Part shown: piece after piece, positions 47,598-60,608 of the stretch
Position numbering within the stretch: the stretch's first letter is position 1
Layout: each line of letters opens with the position of its first letter
Assembly (NCBI GenBank): GCA_036245805.1
Contig: BTRK01000006.1
Coordinates: 36,708,901-36,772,900 of the forward strand
DNA: 64,000 nucleotides
Reading direction: 5' to 3'
From: Pristionchus mayeri
Lineage: Eukaryota > Nematoda > Chromadorea > Rhabditida > Neodiplogasteridae
The notes under the pieces: model-generated
What the model was told of the DNA's origin: nothing
Database searches by the model: none
What the model saw: the letters and a program-made list of their open reading frames with translations, nothing else
Program-made: the position numbers and the translations under genes

Positions 47598-49150
47598 CGA
47601 CTCTATCCACTAGCAGAGCACCATAGAAAATTATATTTATATGCCTCGATACTGTTGTGACTCGGATGTGCCATCCCCCCATCATTCCCATTTCTTTTCT
47701 GCCTCCTATCCCTATCGATGATTCCCCCTGAATTTCAACTCAAGGACTATCGCCCCCATCCCCGTTTTGCTTCCGATGACTCGCTTTACTTGTTCTATCG
47801 TACGAGTCTCACATCCCATTCGTTCCCTTTCACTTTCACGCCCGTTTCCCATTTTCCTCTTCTTGACGGTGTCATTCACTTCCCCTACCCTATTCTCCCT
47901 TTTTTCGCTTCAATAAAAATTTGTCCACTGACCAGGAAATGACAGGGCAACGTCTTTCAGACATCTTGATTTCCCATTTAGTTTTTGCCTGCTGCTTTGA
48001 TGCCACTCTCATTAATCATAATCGAGTGCTTCAATATGCCCACTCGACAGCCATAATCGAATCTAGAGTGCGAGAGGGGGTGAATGGGGGACGATATGGA
48101 CGGGAGGAGGGAATGGGGGGAAGAGACTCCTGCCGTCTTCGTATCCATCCTCCTGCCTTCTTTGTCCAGTGGCGTGCTAAGTGCACCTCCTTGTTCATTT
48201 TCGTTCGAGTGAGTGCGTAGGTCTCCTCTTTCCCTTTAATAGTCCACTTCGAAACAACGTGGAAGGACCCCAGAGGCCAACTGACTTCTTTCCCTCCCTC
48301 AATCCTCCTCGTCTTTCTCCTCTGTCCATACTGTATGTGTCGTACCCTGCGACATAGTGCTTCCGGATGGTGTCGAATGTCTCCCTCCCTCCTTTCCAGC
48401 ATAGGTTATGTTATAGCCCAACATGCCTTGATCCATCCAAGTATGTGTACTCAGTCTACTCATTTCGCTCCTCTTCCACTCTTCTTCCATCTCTTTGCAT
48501 CTCTCTCTCTGTTTCTCGATTTCGGCCTGTTGCTCTGCTCGAAATGGTCTGAGACTGCCAAACATAGCCCGCGCTTCCATTCCGTCTGAGAGGCAGCCGG
48601 TCCCGATGGGATTTGAAGGTTGTGGGAGAGTGTCGTAATGGACGAGGCTCTTCTGTGGACACAATTCCCCCTGTGCGGAATGCTTCTTCGAAATGGCATT
48701 CGCCCCTGTTTCTAGAGCGAGAACGACAGTTTACGAGCGTGCTTTAGATACCCCGAAGGCAATTTAAAGGGCAGTGGAAGGAGAGAAACAAATGGCTAAA
48801 TGGAGCGACTGGGATAGGCTGCAGATGGGGGCTGCTAATGCTGGAGGAACCTCCCTCGAGATTTGAATGGAAGACAGAGCGGAAACGTGGGACGATCGGG
48901 GAGGATCTCCCTGCTGCTTCTTCCTCCTCTATTGCTCTCCTATTGCCTTCTCATTCCTCTCTGACTCCAGTGATGGATACTCCTTTTGTTCCAGGGCCCA
49001 AACAAATCCCCTCTCCTTCAGCCATCTTCATTGCCTCTTCTACGAACCTTCCCAATGTCTATCTGATGTCTATTGCCTCCCATCGACTCTTTCCGTCCTC
49101 CCTCACGCTCGCAATAACAATCGTCCCCTCATTCGATCACATCTACAGGC
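47598..49150. other. Region between cccp-1 and the PDZ gene
   Basis: 1.55 kb holding the cccp-1 3' UTR (AATAAA at 47912-47917), the upstream region of the PDZ gene and one candidate minus-strand exon listed separately. The rest is CT-rich with no further exon. Confidence 0.5.
48299..48713 (-). CDS. Candidate last coding exon of an unrecognised gene
   Basis: Behind a good acceptor (TTCTCGCTCTAG) an open frame of about 138 codons runs to a TGA at 48299. It has a charged helical segment (AEQQAEIEKQRERCKEMEEE) followed by polar sequence (GMLGYNITYAGKEGG, then HSTPSGSTMSQGTTH) and an acidic end (EEKDEED). The composition is unlike the CT-rich noise around it, which is why I list it. No upstream exon could be matched; an ATG-led stretch near 49020 (MAEGEGICLGPG) is only a guess. 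It may be the end of a small gene antisense to the cccp-1/PDZ spacer. No family recognised. Confidence 0.33.
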
Positions 49151-51373
49151 ATGACCATGGAGGAGCAACAGTCGACACCTCAACGGGTCATCCTTCGCCG
49201 TCGTTCCATGTCAGTACGGTAATCAAGGGCAGAGAATGACGTCATCTTCTTGTTCCCCCATAGTTCGCATAGACATCGCGTGATTGGCCCTTCCTCTTGC
49301 CCCTTCAATCGTCCGAGTTGCCATGCATGCCTGATAAGTGAGTGCAGTGAGTGTCGTCTCTCCTTCGGGAGTGGAGAGATCTCAGTCCTCTCTCTCTCCC
49401 TCTCCCCTTCCTTCGGTAATAGTCACTCACTCACACATTTCCTGTAGCCACAATGGAACCTGAGACTGTCGTCGCCTATTCCTCGAGTGGAGAAGAAATT
49501 GAATCGAGACAAGCCTCGCTCGCCTCCCTTGTAGCCTACTTGCTCAGACGGTATCATCATTGCATTTTTATTCCTCCCCTATACAGCCCTAGCCCTGTCA
49601 CATCTGCTTGCTAGAATCATCGGACGATAGATTGCTGAGATGCTTTCATCCTCCTCTACGTCCTACTCAATCCTTCTTTGTGAAGAGGTGCGAGGATCCA
49701 TTCTCCTCCCCTCTCTCCTATCCTCTTCCTCCCCTTCCCCATTCCATTCCGCATGATCCTAAAACGACCCACGTTAGTATCTCTGCTGCTGGAGCCTCGA
49801 TCAAATAAGGTCTCCTCCCCATCGGCCCGTCTGAATAATGAGTGAGCCGGGCGGACTCTAATGATGCTTGCTCCCTCTCTCCTCTACTCCCTTATTTGCA
49901 GAGACGCCGTGGTCTCATCAGTGGCCGAATTGCACACCGTCCACCTCCATGCCGACGCGAACATCCCCGGCCAATTGGCCTTCCGACTCGTCGGCAATCG
50001 CCACTCTGGCGTCTACGTCTTCGGAATGAATCAGGACTCTCAGCAGGTCTGCCTTCTCCCTTTCTCCCCTTTCTTTCGTGACGCGGTTGATTACGAGGAA
50101 AGAGGCCCCAGGGGGCAACAATGATAGAGAGAGGGAGAATGGTGGTGCTCTCCCATTGGTCTAAGTGCATTTGCAGGCTAAGATTCTCGAAGATGGCGAT
50201 AAGCTGCTGCTGTGTAATGGAATATCACTGCAGGGATTCACCTGCGAACAGGTAGGAAGAGGTTATGGCACATCTTCGAAGTAAAAGACAGGCTTAACAG
50301 TCGATCGATATTCATAATTGCTGCCCCAGGTGGCGAATATCATGCGATTATCGCTGTGCCATGACGGTACACTGACACTCCTTGCGAGTCGGACGGTAGA
50401 GATCAAGGAGAAGATGGAGGATCGGAAGGTTGAGAAGAGGAGAGGTTGCGGGAACAGGAGAGTGTTGCAGGCACGTCGCTCATACATGGAAGAGGAGTCA
50501 TGCGTGGACAAATCCCATTCCATTCGAGTCAACTCGCCTAGGCATACGAGGTAAGAGCAACTCCGTTCTCTGGTTCCTTCTCCATTTGCTAATTTCTTCA
50601 GTTGTTTTTTTCCAAATTTCATTACTTTGCAGAGCTTTTGTGCAGAGGCGAACGCGGATCTCCGCTTTCGAGGCTGAGAGGGAGATTCCGAAGAGAACGT
50701 CGACCATCGGAGAGGGAATGGCATCCTTCATCGCAAGCCTCCCTATTGTTAGCTTTCCCGGTATTTCTGCAGATTCACATCCACGTGAAAACGCTTTGTT
50801 GTGGGAGCGTGGGAGGTATAACTGGGTGGAATCTGGTTGCAGTTCCACGCCTCTTCCTCTCGTCAGACCGAGGAGAACATGCAGCTACTGACCACTTCAG
50901 CGACGTCGCCTAACAGGAGAAAGAAACCGATAGCGTCAGTTTTGCGCCGTCGTCGTCCTCTCCCTCTAAACGCCTAACGCACAAACAACTTTTGCAGTCA
51001 CTACTACTTGCTGGACGGACATTCGGAAACGGAGATTGTCGGAGATTCGACGAGATATCGATGTCCCATCTGTCTCAAATACACCTCCATGGTAGGTCAT
51101 AGCTGTTACTCTTATTGTAATATGTACAGAGAAGACGGAGAATACGGAGCTTCGATTCCATATAGTCAAGTCCCCATTTCTGTCAATGTTGTGACTGGAC
51201 ATCACACATCCATAATATTAGCGGGAAATAGTGTGTCTATCTAATCAGCGGACCTTCAGCGCCGACTGCACATGCTGCGACACGATTGGTTCTCGGGCGC
51301 TCGTCGTCTGATTCCCACCTCGACCTCCGACTTCTTCATGGGTAGAAGCACGTCGGAGTATGCAATGCTATGA
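49151..51373 (+). CDS. PDZ-domain protein, single PDZ with basic tail
   Basis: Ten exons with matching phases encode 368 aa: 49151-49209, 49264-49337, 49448-49550, 49902-50046, 50177-50251, 50330-50550, 50633-50747, 50843-50938, 50998-51091 and 51249-51373. The PDZ domain spans about residues 82-170: VAELHTVHLHADANIPGQLA (carboxylate-binding region variant), GNRHSGVYVFGMNQDSQQAK, ILEDGDKLLLCNGISLQGFT and EQVANIMRL. These correspond to strand A, strands B-C, the GD.LL.(V/C)NG turn and helix B. Downstream the chain is basic and low in structure (KEKMEDRKVEKRR, SPNRRKKPIAS) and ends with DLQRRLHMLRHDWFSGARRL. PDZ domains bind C-terminal peptides of partners at membranes or junctions. The first two exons have weak acceptors. 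A small optional exon starting at 50773 is possible between exons 7 and 8. No orthologue assigned. Confidence 0.75.
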
Positions 51374-51510
51374 CGGACTCGCAATGATATCTAGCGGCCA
51401 TATCCATAGCAATAGCGGTTTCCCCCATCACACGTGCTATGCAACCAACAACATTCGGAACACGATAAATATCTTCTTTTTCGGGAATTTATGACACGAG
51501 GAAGCGATAG

Positions 51511-52112
51511 TTATGTGTGCAAATGAGAAGATGGTAAGTCGTTCAGGGAGTTAGGGAAAAGGGGAGTGGAAGGGTGCAACTGTGCCTCTTTGTCGCATTT
51601 CTTCCACTTTGTGCGACGATTTTGGAACCAAATCTTGACCTGGAGAGAGATTGAAATGAAAGTGTACATCGTGAGCATGTTACCTGTGTTTCCGTTACGT
51701 TAAGCATTCGTGCCATCTGGCCTCTCTCCGCTGATGATAGGTACTTTTTCTGCTCGAACTGTCGTTCCAGCTCGAATATTTGACGACCTGAGAAGTTGTT
51801 TTGAAGCGACGGAAAGAGAGACTCACCACTGAAGGTAGTTCTCGCCTTCTTCTTCTTTCCGTGATCACGTGATGAATTAGTCTTGCGAGAAGATGGGAAG
51901 GAATCTGATCGAGATGAGGAAGCGGCCAATTTTTTAGGCGCATCCTCGTCCACTGTAGATGGAGATTCCCTCAAGATGTCCTCTATTAGGTAGCTGCTTC
52001 TCCGAATTGGCTGAGTTTGATCGATGATCCATTGCGAGAGAGGGGAGAATGGGAAGAGAAGTGACTGGAGGAGGGAGAGATTGGAGGTGAGAAGTGATGA
52101 GGGGACAGCCAT
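51511..52112 (-). CDS. NK-type homeobox transcription factor
   Basis: Three exons (51827-52112, 51684-51787, 51511-51639) encode 172 aa. The homeodomain starts near residue 86: [60 protein letters not shown]. Recognition helix residues Gln50 and Asn51 are present. The combination [18 protein letters not shown].ER is characteristic of NK7.1/ceh-9-like homeodomains. An upstream SSYLIEDIL resembles an EH1 Groucho-binding motif, as expected for NK repressors. The N-terminal part before it is hydrophobic/Ser-rich and the ATG at 52112 is tentative. Head-to-head with the WW-domain gene. It would act as a nuclear DNA-binding cell-fate regulator (family knowledge). Confidence 0.92.
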
Positions 52113-52999
52113 TCATGGAGGGGATCCACTCACTCCACTCACTTTGACATCTGAGAAAGCGACGGCCAATCAAGGCAAGTGCCTTCAAATTGAATCAAGT
52201 ACCGTAAGAGAGAGACGCCAGACTCAATCGGTCTCCCTTGAGGCGAGAAGAAATTCGCAAATGATGCAAAGTGGGTCACTTATCGCTATCCTCTACGAAC
52301 CAACAAGTGTTGCACCATTGCTAATGATAAAGATTGAGTGAAGAAAATGGTACAAACTGCAACCCTTATGAAATTTGTACTGACACCATTGTGAAGAAAA
52401 TAATTGGATACAAATTGGTCCTTCATCATTCTTCTGCATCGAATAACTTACAATTACGCTAGAAGTTGGGTCACACGGTTACGCATTCGTATGCATAGAC
52501 CAGCAATAAATAGGTTGACGCTCTTTATCAAATATGATTTTCTTATTCATACATTTAGATTCAATAAGAAATTATGAAAATGTGTCGACTACTGGAATTT
52601 AAGTACCTATTTTACACCTTTTTGCAAATACATGCATTGGATGCTTTGTATTTCATAAATATTTGCTTCCGAGAAATCATAACTATCGAAGGTATTCTTT
52701 GTACGGTTATTTGGTGTGGTACCGTACTCCATCTGTCAGATATGAGTCATAGGCGAGGGTGCAGTGATGGTGCACTCTCCCACGCTCTCACACTCTCTCC
52801 CTCCTCTGGCGTTCTCTCGCCTCTTTTCCCTCTCTCTTCTCTTACTCTTTCTTGGAACATCTTCCTCACGTTCTTGCAGTTTGATTATGCCCTTAACCGA
52901 TCTTATCTCCTCCTAAATCGATCGTTTGCTCTTCCCTCTCTCTCACTTATTCATTCCCTTTAGAATTCACTCCCCTCTTCGTCTTCTTCTCGTCAATCG
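52113..52999. promoter_or_regulatory. Divergent upstream region of homeobox and WW-domain genes
   Basis: 887 bp between two start codons. The right half has a dense CT-rich block (52745-52990), often seen just upstream of nematode starts. No defined site was recognised. Confidence 0.4.
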
Positions 53000-55900
53000 A
53001 TGGAGAAGACTAAGGTAAACGCATTGGCGCCCCACTTAAAACTAATTAATGTTGTATAACGATATATTATTTTATTACTTAAAAAAATATGTTCCGATGT
53101 CCGCTCGTATTTTTTACTTGTGCTGTTAATATCTATAGCGTCAACTAGAATTTTCTCAGGTTGTATGATATAGCTTGTTTTTTATCAATCATTATTTATT
53201 TAATATCATGAGCTTTGTCAAAATAATCAACAATCACTAAAGAACCAAAATAATACGGTTATCTGAAATCTGATACAGCTAAATAAGCATTCTTTACACT
53301 TAGATTTCACACCTGTGTGATGAATTAGGTGCGAAATAAAAACAATAGAAAGGAAAGGTCATGGTTATTTATGAAAAGAAGGGATATTATGTTTGAGTAA
53401 TTGCTGAAACGTTTTTTCTTTGCGTAACATTAATGTATGTTTCAACTTTGAGTAAGTTTCATGTAAATTCTCAGTGGTCAGATGGAGAACTATGTTTGAA
53501 AGTTATTTGTTTATTGCGCCATTTGGTTATAGATGCCATGTGAATATTTGCCATAGGAACTCTGATATGAAGTAAATTAGTCAGTCAACATAAACTTTAT
53601 CGAGAATGCTTCAAATATAAAGGATGGATTCACTCAATTTTTATTGAACATAGTAAATGCTGTTAATTTACTCCTTTTGAGCACCAAAATATGTCTCAAT
53701 ACTTGTTGCATAGTCTTCTACTCCTTAATCTCAGTACATTTTGCAACACAGATATTTCAAAAATACAACAATCTCGTATTCCAGAGGGTCGATACGAGAG
53801 ACAACTTACCGCCAAGTCGAGTTCGATCAGTGGGAGCGTGGACGGAGCAGTTCTCCAGCAATGGAAGACGGTCAGACTTCGAATGCACTCTCTCAGTCCC
53901 TAGGTCATAGCTGGATATCTGAAACACGATACTCTGTGATCCATGTTTTGAAGAATTGATTTGCACTCTGATTGCAGTAGGCTAAATATCTTTAACTATT
54001 TTTTAAATGAATGTTTTGTAATCTACAACGTCCTTTTACAAGTTCATAATTCATTGTTCAATTTTATTGGATATTTCCTTTGCAGCTACTTCTACAACCG
54101 TGATACGGAGGTGTCTCAGTGGGACAAGCCGACAGTGTGGATCGACGCCGAGGCCATCGTCGATGGAGGAGACGTCAACGATGATGACAGAGACGAGAGA
54201 TTCTCCCTTGGAAGAGATTCGGTGAGTGATCGAGGAAGAAGATATAGTGGAAAGTGGAACTTATTATCACGGTTTGTGAGGAATCCGTAAACAAAGTATT
54301 GGGATAATTCTAGTAGGATGAGAACCCTTTACATATTCTGTCATATTTTACGCGCATTATTTGGCACATTGTTTAATGATTCAATCCAAATATTGAATCA
54401 ATAGACACTTTTGAAATCGAACAAATTTATTGCGCCTCTCGTTTAAAAAGGTGAGTAATGATCCTATCACCACAGGAAATCAAGTTTCGAAATCGGTCTC
54501 GCGGTAACGCTTTGTTCAAACTTATTCTTCAATATATTTCAAGAAATTGAATCCGAATCTGTCCTGTTTTGATGTAGATTTGCACTGCTTTGCGAGACTG
54601 AAACAACCTTTACATTCGTAAATAGATTCCTCCTCACTTTTCGTCTTCTTGCTTATGCTTAAGCGCTCTTTTGTTTCTTCCATAAAAGAGTCGTGTGAGG
54701 AGTGCGCTTGAGGAAACCTTCCTCCTTCCAGGATCAAGGTGGTTCGTCGCCCGAGAAGATTGACGTCTCAGACGACGAGAATTCGCCGATGGAAGAGGAT
54801 GTCGACGAGGAGGAAATGAAGAGGAGGACTATCGAAGCTGAAGCTGAGAAGATGGAATTGGAACGGAAGAAGGAAGAGAGTGTGAGTGCCCTTCGCCATA
54901 ATAGCCTATCTCTATTCAGCCATCACGATGCCATAAAAACGTGGTTCTCCTTTTCACTGTTGCAATTGGCTTTAGAAGCGAATGTTCTTCTCCTTATTTG
55001 TCATCCCTTCTGTTTCGTGTCCTGTTCTGAAGTGACGCATTCCAGAAACTCTATGACTACAAGAATTACTTGATGAATATGGATGAAGAGGATATGCAGA
55101 AGATGTACAAGCATATGTTTGGAGTGGAGAGGGTCGTCAGAGCCGAATACTCGAAGGACCAATTCCCGTTGCACCTCTCGAGACGCGTTGATGACCTCAA
55201 ATTTCAAATAGAACTAGACGTAAAGGTAGGTTCAAAATTTCGAATTATTTTCATTTATGCAAGATCTGTTGTAGAGAAAATTCATAGTCTCTGGTATAAT
55301 GCAGTTTTAAAATCTCTGATATAAAACGTTGGAAGCCGTGTATTATTGGACATTTCAGATGTTGGAGGTCTCGAGAGCTCGAAGAAAAGCCGAGGCTTCC
55401 GAATACGAGGCGTCGTTCCTCGAGAGGAAAGCGGAGGGATTATATGGCCTGCAAAAAGAATTGGATAAACGAAGACTAAATTTTGAGGTTTGCCTTTTCA
55501 TTAATTATCGCGCGCTGTTTTATGGTTAATATCTGGGAAAAGTAATGAACATTTATATGACTTTTGCGTGCTTCATCCTTTATTGTGTGGATCCATATCT
55601 TCTTGTTGCCATTGAAATGACTTGCGATCATGTAAACTAGTGCTTTTCGGTGAAATGTATACAGAAACGGTTATAATAATTATCTGAAGTCAAGCAACCG
55701 ATAAGAATAGAGAAACATTGGGTAAATATAACAATGTATGATAAACAAGCTTAGTGTGTTGCGCGATACTAAACACACTGCGATGTACTTGTTCAGCGGC
55801 AATTTTGTTTGTCCATCTTTCGAGGGATGTATGAACATCAACTTCTTACTCTTTAACATATACCAACTTTATTTATTGCTTCCGCATTATCGCATTGCGT

Positions 55901-57256
55901 AATAACTATTTTGCTCTTCTATTTTACTTTTTACGTTCACTTCAATTTGAACCAATGTGCGGTAAAGATTAAGGAATAAGAACTTTTCGGTCAAGGAAAG
56001 TAGCCCTTTTAATTCGCGAACCAATCACTAATTTCATATGTATCTGCAATTGTTTTAAATCGATTTGAAAATTGAAATGTTTGGCGTGCTCTTCCCCTAA
56101 AAACAATCTATTGCAGGCGAACTTCGACATGCTCATGCCGAAACTGGTTGCGCAAGCGAAAATCCCGACGAATGGAGAAGATACGAGCGAGAGCGACGGC
56201 GAGAATGAAGACATCCAAACGAGAATCGAGAAGAGGAGAGCGAAGAAAGCAAGGAGACAATGGATGAATTGGGGAGGACTTGAAAAGTGAGTTTTATTGA
56301 AAAATTTTTGAACGTTAGATTTCCAAAACGATGTTGAATCATCAAATATTTATTTGAATTTCTGAATTTTCAGAATCGTCGAGAATCATCAGGCGTTGCT
56401 CGCATTGCGATCCGACGACTACCACTCTAAACGTGCTGAGTTTCTCGACAAGTACCGCCCCAAGGAGCCGACGCCTTCGCCCGAGCCGACTGCCGTCGTC
56501 TTAGACGATCGGAAACTGCGCGACCTCGAGGTGCGATCGCCGTCGCCTTCGTACGTCGACGACAACGAGATCGAGATGGTCGTCAGTCCGGTGTACGACG
56601 ATGAGTACGATCCGACTGCCCGTTCACCCCGGTATTCCTCCCGATCATCCTCCTGTCGACCTCGCTCCCGATCCTCCGCCACCTGTTCATCACCCGAGCA
56701 ATCTTCGCTTCTCCTGGGCACGGAACCCTTCCGAACTCAAGAGTACGCCCGACCACAGGAGTACATCTTAGATGCGCCCCCGCCCATGCCCATCCTCAAC
56801 GTGGCGGCCATTGAAGCGGCAGACAGGAAAAAGCGACGATCGGGTAGAGATACTCCCTGCTCGAGTGGATCACCCGTTTCCCCATCCCACTACCATTCTC
56901 CGCGAAACAACGGTTCCCCCATGGTCACTGACGTCAAATCACCTGCCTATTCGCCCCTTCCCAAGGGAACCCCGCCCGTCCACCACCCTCACCATCCAAT
57001 ATCCCCTCAGGAGCAAGCACCCCAGACCCCGCAATGTCAGTCCCAAGTGCTCTCCTTCCAATCTCCCCCGATGATCCTTCCCATGCAGCATCCGCCTCCT
57101 CCATTCAACGCCCTCGACATTCCCGGCTTCGATCCCACCCGACCCCCACCCGCGATATTCCCCCAGAGGGTGATGCCACAGGATACAGTCATCCTCCCTC
57201 CCCCTCCAGCACCTCCGATTCTAGACAAAATTTACAGTATGAACAGTCCGTTCTAA
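53000..57256 (+). CDS. WW-domain protein with charged helical middle and Pro/Ser-rich tail (WAC-like WW)
   Basis: Eight exons encode 582 aa: 53000-53014, 53785-53870, 54086-54221, 54732-54881, 55046-55225, 55359-55487, 56117-56286 and 56374-57256. One WW domain at about residues 20-48 is split by an intron: WTEQFSSNGRR, then YFYNRDTEVSQWDKPTVW, with both Trp and the final Pro intact. It closely resembles the WW of WAC, the adapter linking RNF20/40 to RNA polymerase II (from memory of the family). An acidic and helical middle follows (ERKKEES, MDEEDMQKMYKHMFGVERVV, ARRKAEASEYEASFLERKAE). After EKRRAKKARRQWMNWGGLEK comes a long disordered tail rich in Pro, Ser and Arg (RYSSRSSSCRPRSRSS, PPPPAPPIL). 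Nuclear function is likely but WAC orthology is unproven, since the C-terminal part does not obviously match. The 15-nt first exon (MEKTK) is the least certain. Confidence 0.8.
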
Positions 57257-57632
57257 AGGAACCCCATTAGCTAGTTGCACCTCCGCCTATGTATTTTCGC
57301 GCCTATTCTCATTGCACAAAAGTGGGTCTGTCAAAGATCTCGTTACTATTTATTTGGATCGAATAACTAAGTTGGATGTATTCCTTAGCGTTGCTTGTAA
57401 TAGGTTCTTGATTTTCTAGTCGGTCTTAAACCACTCCGAATGTCAGCTTAGCAAAGTGCAGCTAAACTGAAAGCCTCCTATCTTGCTAAACCCATTGAGT
57501 CATAGAATCAGATGCTCGATGTACGAATCTTATCGATCACTTTCTTACTAACCACTAATGTAAAACCCAAGCCATTTCCAAATACATTTCTCTGTAACAT
57601 TTCATAAATCTGTTGATTTTGTATCAAATAAT

Positions 57633-57638
57633 AATAAA
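57633..57638 (+). terminator. AATAAA polyadenylation signal of the WW-domain gene
   Basis: AATAAA lies 377 nt after the TAA stop, in AT-rich sequence without other signals nearer to the stop. Confidence 0.4.
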
Positions 57639-58446
57639 ATAGATGCCAAAGTTATCATGACCTGTTCAGGTGTCGTAACAAGGCAAGACAAGAAATGTTT
57701 TTTTTCTTCAAATTCACTGCGTAAACACCAGTCAAAAACTTAAGTTTTATAGTTTGATTTTTTCGGCACCTGGCAAGTTCTGAAATGGATTCGGCAGATG
57801 AAAAATGCTGAGAAAGCTCTTCCTCTTCTTCTCATTCCACTGCTGTGCAGTCAATGCCGATAATCTTACTGTATAACGGACTACACATGAAAATCACCAT
57901 GAAGAAAGGTACGTTCCGCCTGTTTCTCAGGCAACATTTATCTGTACAGTGAGGGAACGTCCCATACAGGGTAATGGACTATGGATAGGTAAAGGCGGAC
58001 GAATGTATTTACACATCGTTCCTTAAAGAGTAGAAGAATACATATAAGGAGGGGGACTGGCAGACAATCTGAGAAACGATGCCACGGTCTCTTCTAGAAA
58101 AGAAAAGATGGACTCTCTTGAAATTCAACTAGTTCAGAAAGAGTCTAAATGAAATACGGTCATTCGACTTTAGAACAGGGATCTAGAAGGGAGGGACGAA
58201 ATAGCGAGAGTGGATTGTAATTCTCAGGTTGACATTGGAATCCAATGTATGTAAGAGTTGTTTGGAATAACGGATTAGATAAGCACTAAACGATCTAATC
58301 GATGGGCAACAATTATTGGCATCTATGATAGATTCAAGAGTTGAGATGTAGGGGGGAGTAGAGAGGAAAAGAAATCAAAGGAGGGAGATGAAAGAGGAGG
58401 GGCGAAGGGCAGAGAATAGAAGAGGAAGGGGCTGGGGGAGAAGCTC
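57639..58446. other. Convergent intergenic region
   Basis: About 0.8 kb between the WW-domain and chromodomain 3' ends. No coding exon was seen; purine-rich around 58360-58440. Confidence 0.5.
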
Positions 58447-59897
58447 CTAATGGTTCTTCTTCAGGTACTTCTGTATCAACTCGGGACAATGCTGAAAGAA
58501 TCTCATTTGCGGTTCCACTGTGTTCCGAGATGACCGAGATAATTATTTTCCCTCTTATTTTTCATCTGACGACTATCCTCGAGATGAATCCTAGCCAAAT
58601 ATGTTTAATAGACCGTCCATGAGAAAACGTAGCAATTGGTAGAATCCACGGTCGGTAAAAAATAGAATATTCCGGTACTTTTTTTTCTGAATTGAGGATC
58701 CAAAGTTAGGAATCCAGGCACCAATTTCCCAAGTTCTAGGTCGGTTTTGTAAAAGTTACTGTGACCCCAATTTTGTGGTCGAAAAAATGAATATGACAGA
58801 AATAACTGACGAGTCGTTGCTCGTTCTCCCAGGAGGGAGGATAGGGACCACGAGGACCAGGAGTCCACTCAACCAGATATTCCCTTCCATTGGGAGTGAA
58901 ACGCCTGCCCTTGATCGCCGCGACCTGAGAGTTAAGATTGCAGAAAACACTTACTCAGCACAAAGACAACTTGTAAACACAGAAAAATTAGTTTCGATTG
59001 TCCTTTGATACGGAAAATCGTTTCCCTCTCTATTGATAATGTTCCAAGATGTGTTTGTTAGGGGAAGAAATCCAAAATAACGAAGATGCTCACTTCAAAG
59101 AGCCCCTTCACAACCTCTTCCTTCGATCGCTGAAAAGAGCCATTCATAAGCTGAGTATCCATCGAGGAATTAGGAAGGTTTCAGAATCATACATTCTTTT
59201 TTTTCCCATTAATTTTGTAAAGATCAATAAAATGGAACCAAAAAGTTCTTTCGATCAAGTTGTTTCTAAAAAGGCCGTAAAATATCAGGTTTCTTTATGG
59301 CTCACCTTGGGAGGGAATTGGGTCTTCTTCCTGCTTCCCGTACTCGGCGCTCGATGGGATCCACTCCGCAATTATTGTTTTAAAGGATAAGTTGTAAATA
59401 CAGTAGAAGTATTCTAACTGCAAAAACTCTTGAACCTTGGTGACCATTCCGTGGGGCACACGACGAATGCGAGTCATCTTGTCCTTCCCTCCACGCTTTC
59501 CTTTGCTTGCCTCCTATTTTATGAATTATATTTATAATTGAATGGATTGCTGTAAACCTGCATGGCTCCGAATGTCTTGGAAGTGAGATCTCTCGCAGTG
59601 GCGAGTGCCTTCGAGAAGATGCTCGAGTCATCGGTATTGAGCGAGGAGGGAGAAGAATTTGTCTACGAAGAATATGATAAGGACGAATATTGAAGGGCCT
59701 TTGACCACTTATATTATGTTCTAATATTCAAAGAAAACTGAGGGTGTGATGAACATAATTTAGTGGACATGCAAAATTTAATGATATGAAAAACAGACAT
59801 TGGAATCGTAGGGAGGGGGGGAGGAGTTGGATGAGGTTGATTCGCCATCCTCCTCATCGTTCACCGTAGAGGTGTTCCACGGTAGAAACCACCACAT
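58447..59897 (-). CDS. Small chromodomain protein
   Basis: Seven exons encode 193 aa with all phases matching: 59799-59897, 59558-59662, 59419-59513, 59306-59363, 59094-59129, 58807-58924 and 58447-58517. The N-terminal half is polar and Ser-rich (MWWFLPWNTST, DGESTSSNSSPPPYD, SSIFSKALATARDLTSKTFG) then basic (KGKRGGKDKMTRIRR, STGSRKKTQFPPKRSKEE). The chromodomain occupies the C-terminal third: FEVAAIKGRRFTPNGREYLV, EWTPGPRGPYPPSWENEQRL, RFFQHCPELIQKYLKKNH. The aromatic-cage strand (W in EW and W in SWE) and the closing helix are present, so binding to a methylated histone tail is plausible. A 36-nt exon (59094-59129) codes for only 12 residues at the domain start. The first two exons are less certain than the rest. 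Confidence 0.75.
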
Positions 59898-60608
59898 TTG
59901 TGAATTTCTGAAGTTCTGCAATGGGAAGAGAAACACAAAGAGTATGAAAGAAGACAAGGATAGTAGTGGATCGAACCGAAGTTGGGAAGAGCGAAATGCA
60001 ATACAAACTAATGAATATAAGGGATATATTAATTTAGACTAATATCAGGCAAATAAGTAACGATTTACCAAAAGACATTCGGAATTTGAGAATCTCGATA
60101 GAAAAATGACAAGAGATGGTAAGAGATACTGTAGCCATAAGAATTGAAGATGAGCGTGGTCCCTCCCTACGCCGTACTCACCCCTGCCCCTCCCCATCTC
60201 CTATCGTCAACCAACCTAACTCCACTGCTTCCCCACATCGAGAAAGAACGAAAGCAATCGTGCGATACCTATGACTACTACTTAGTACTATTAGACGCAT
60301 CCTCCTCCCTCCGCCTCCTTCTCCATCCTCCACCCGTCTCACATGATGGGCGGTTGCCGGAGAAACAGGAGAGCTCCTCTTAATCCTCTTCCTCCTCTCC
60401 AATTAGAGAATGGAAGCGTGTGTGATATCTCAAATGCTATGAATGGGGAAGGGTATCCTGAGAATACTATTCGAACGATCTTGTGAGGGTTGTTGAGTAT
60501 CTAAGAAACGCACGAGCTGTCATTTCAGTTTCATGAGAAGTTACCCACATATTATCAACACCATTATGTGCGTTTGTGTGCGTATCTCAATGAATAAGTA
60601 TGGATAAT
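59898..60608. other. Spacer between chromodomain gene and astacin gene
   Basis: Both genes are on the minus strand, 711 bp apart. No recognised exon. If the astacin gene uses the GTAGGT donor at 60671-60676, its true last exon should lie here, but I could not identify it. Confidence 0.4.

Noticed and set aside
56419..56721. Minus-strand ORF antisense to the WW-domain gene tail
   Set aside because: Shadow of the Ser/Arg-rich coding exon on the plus strand.
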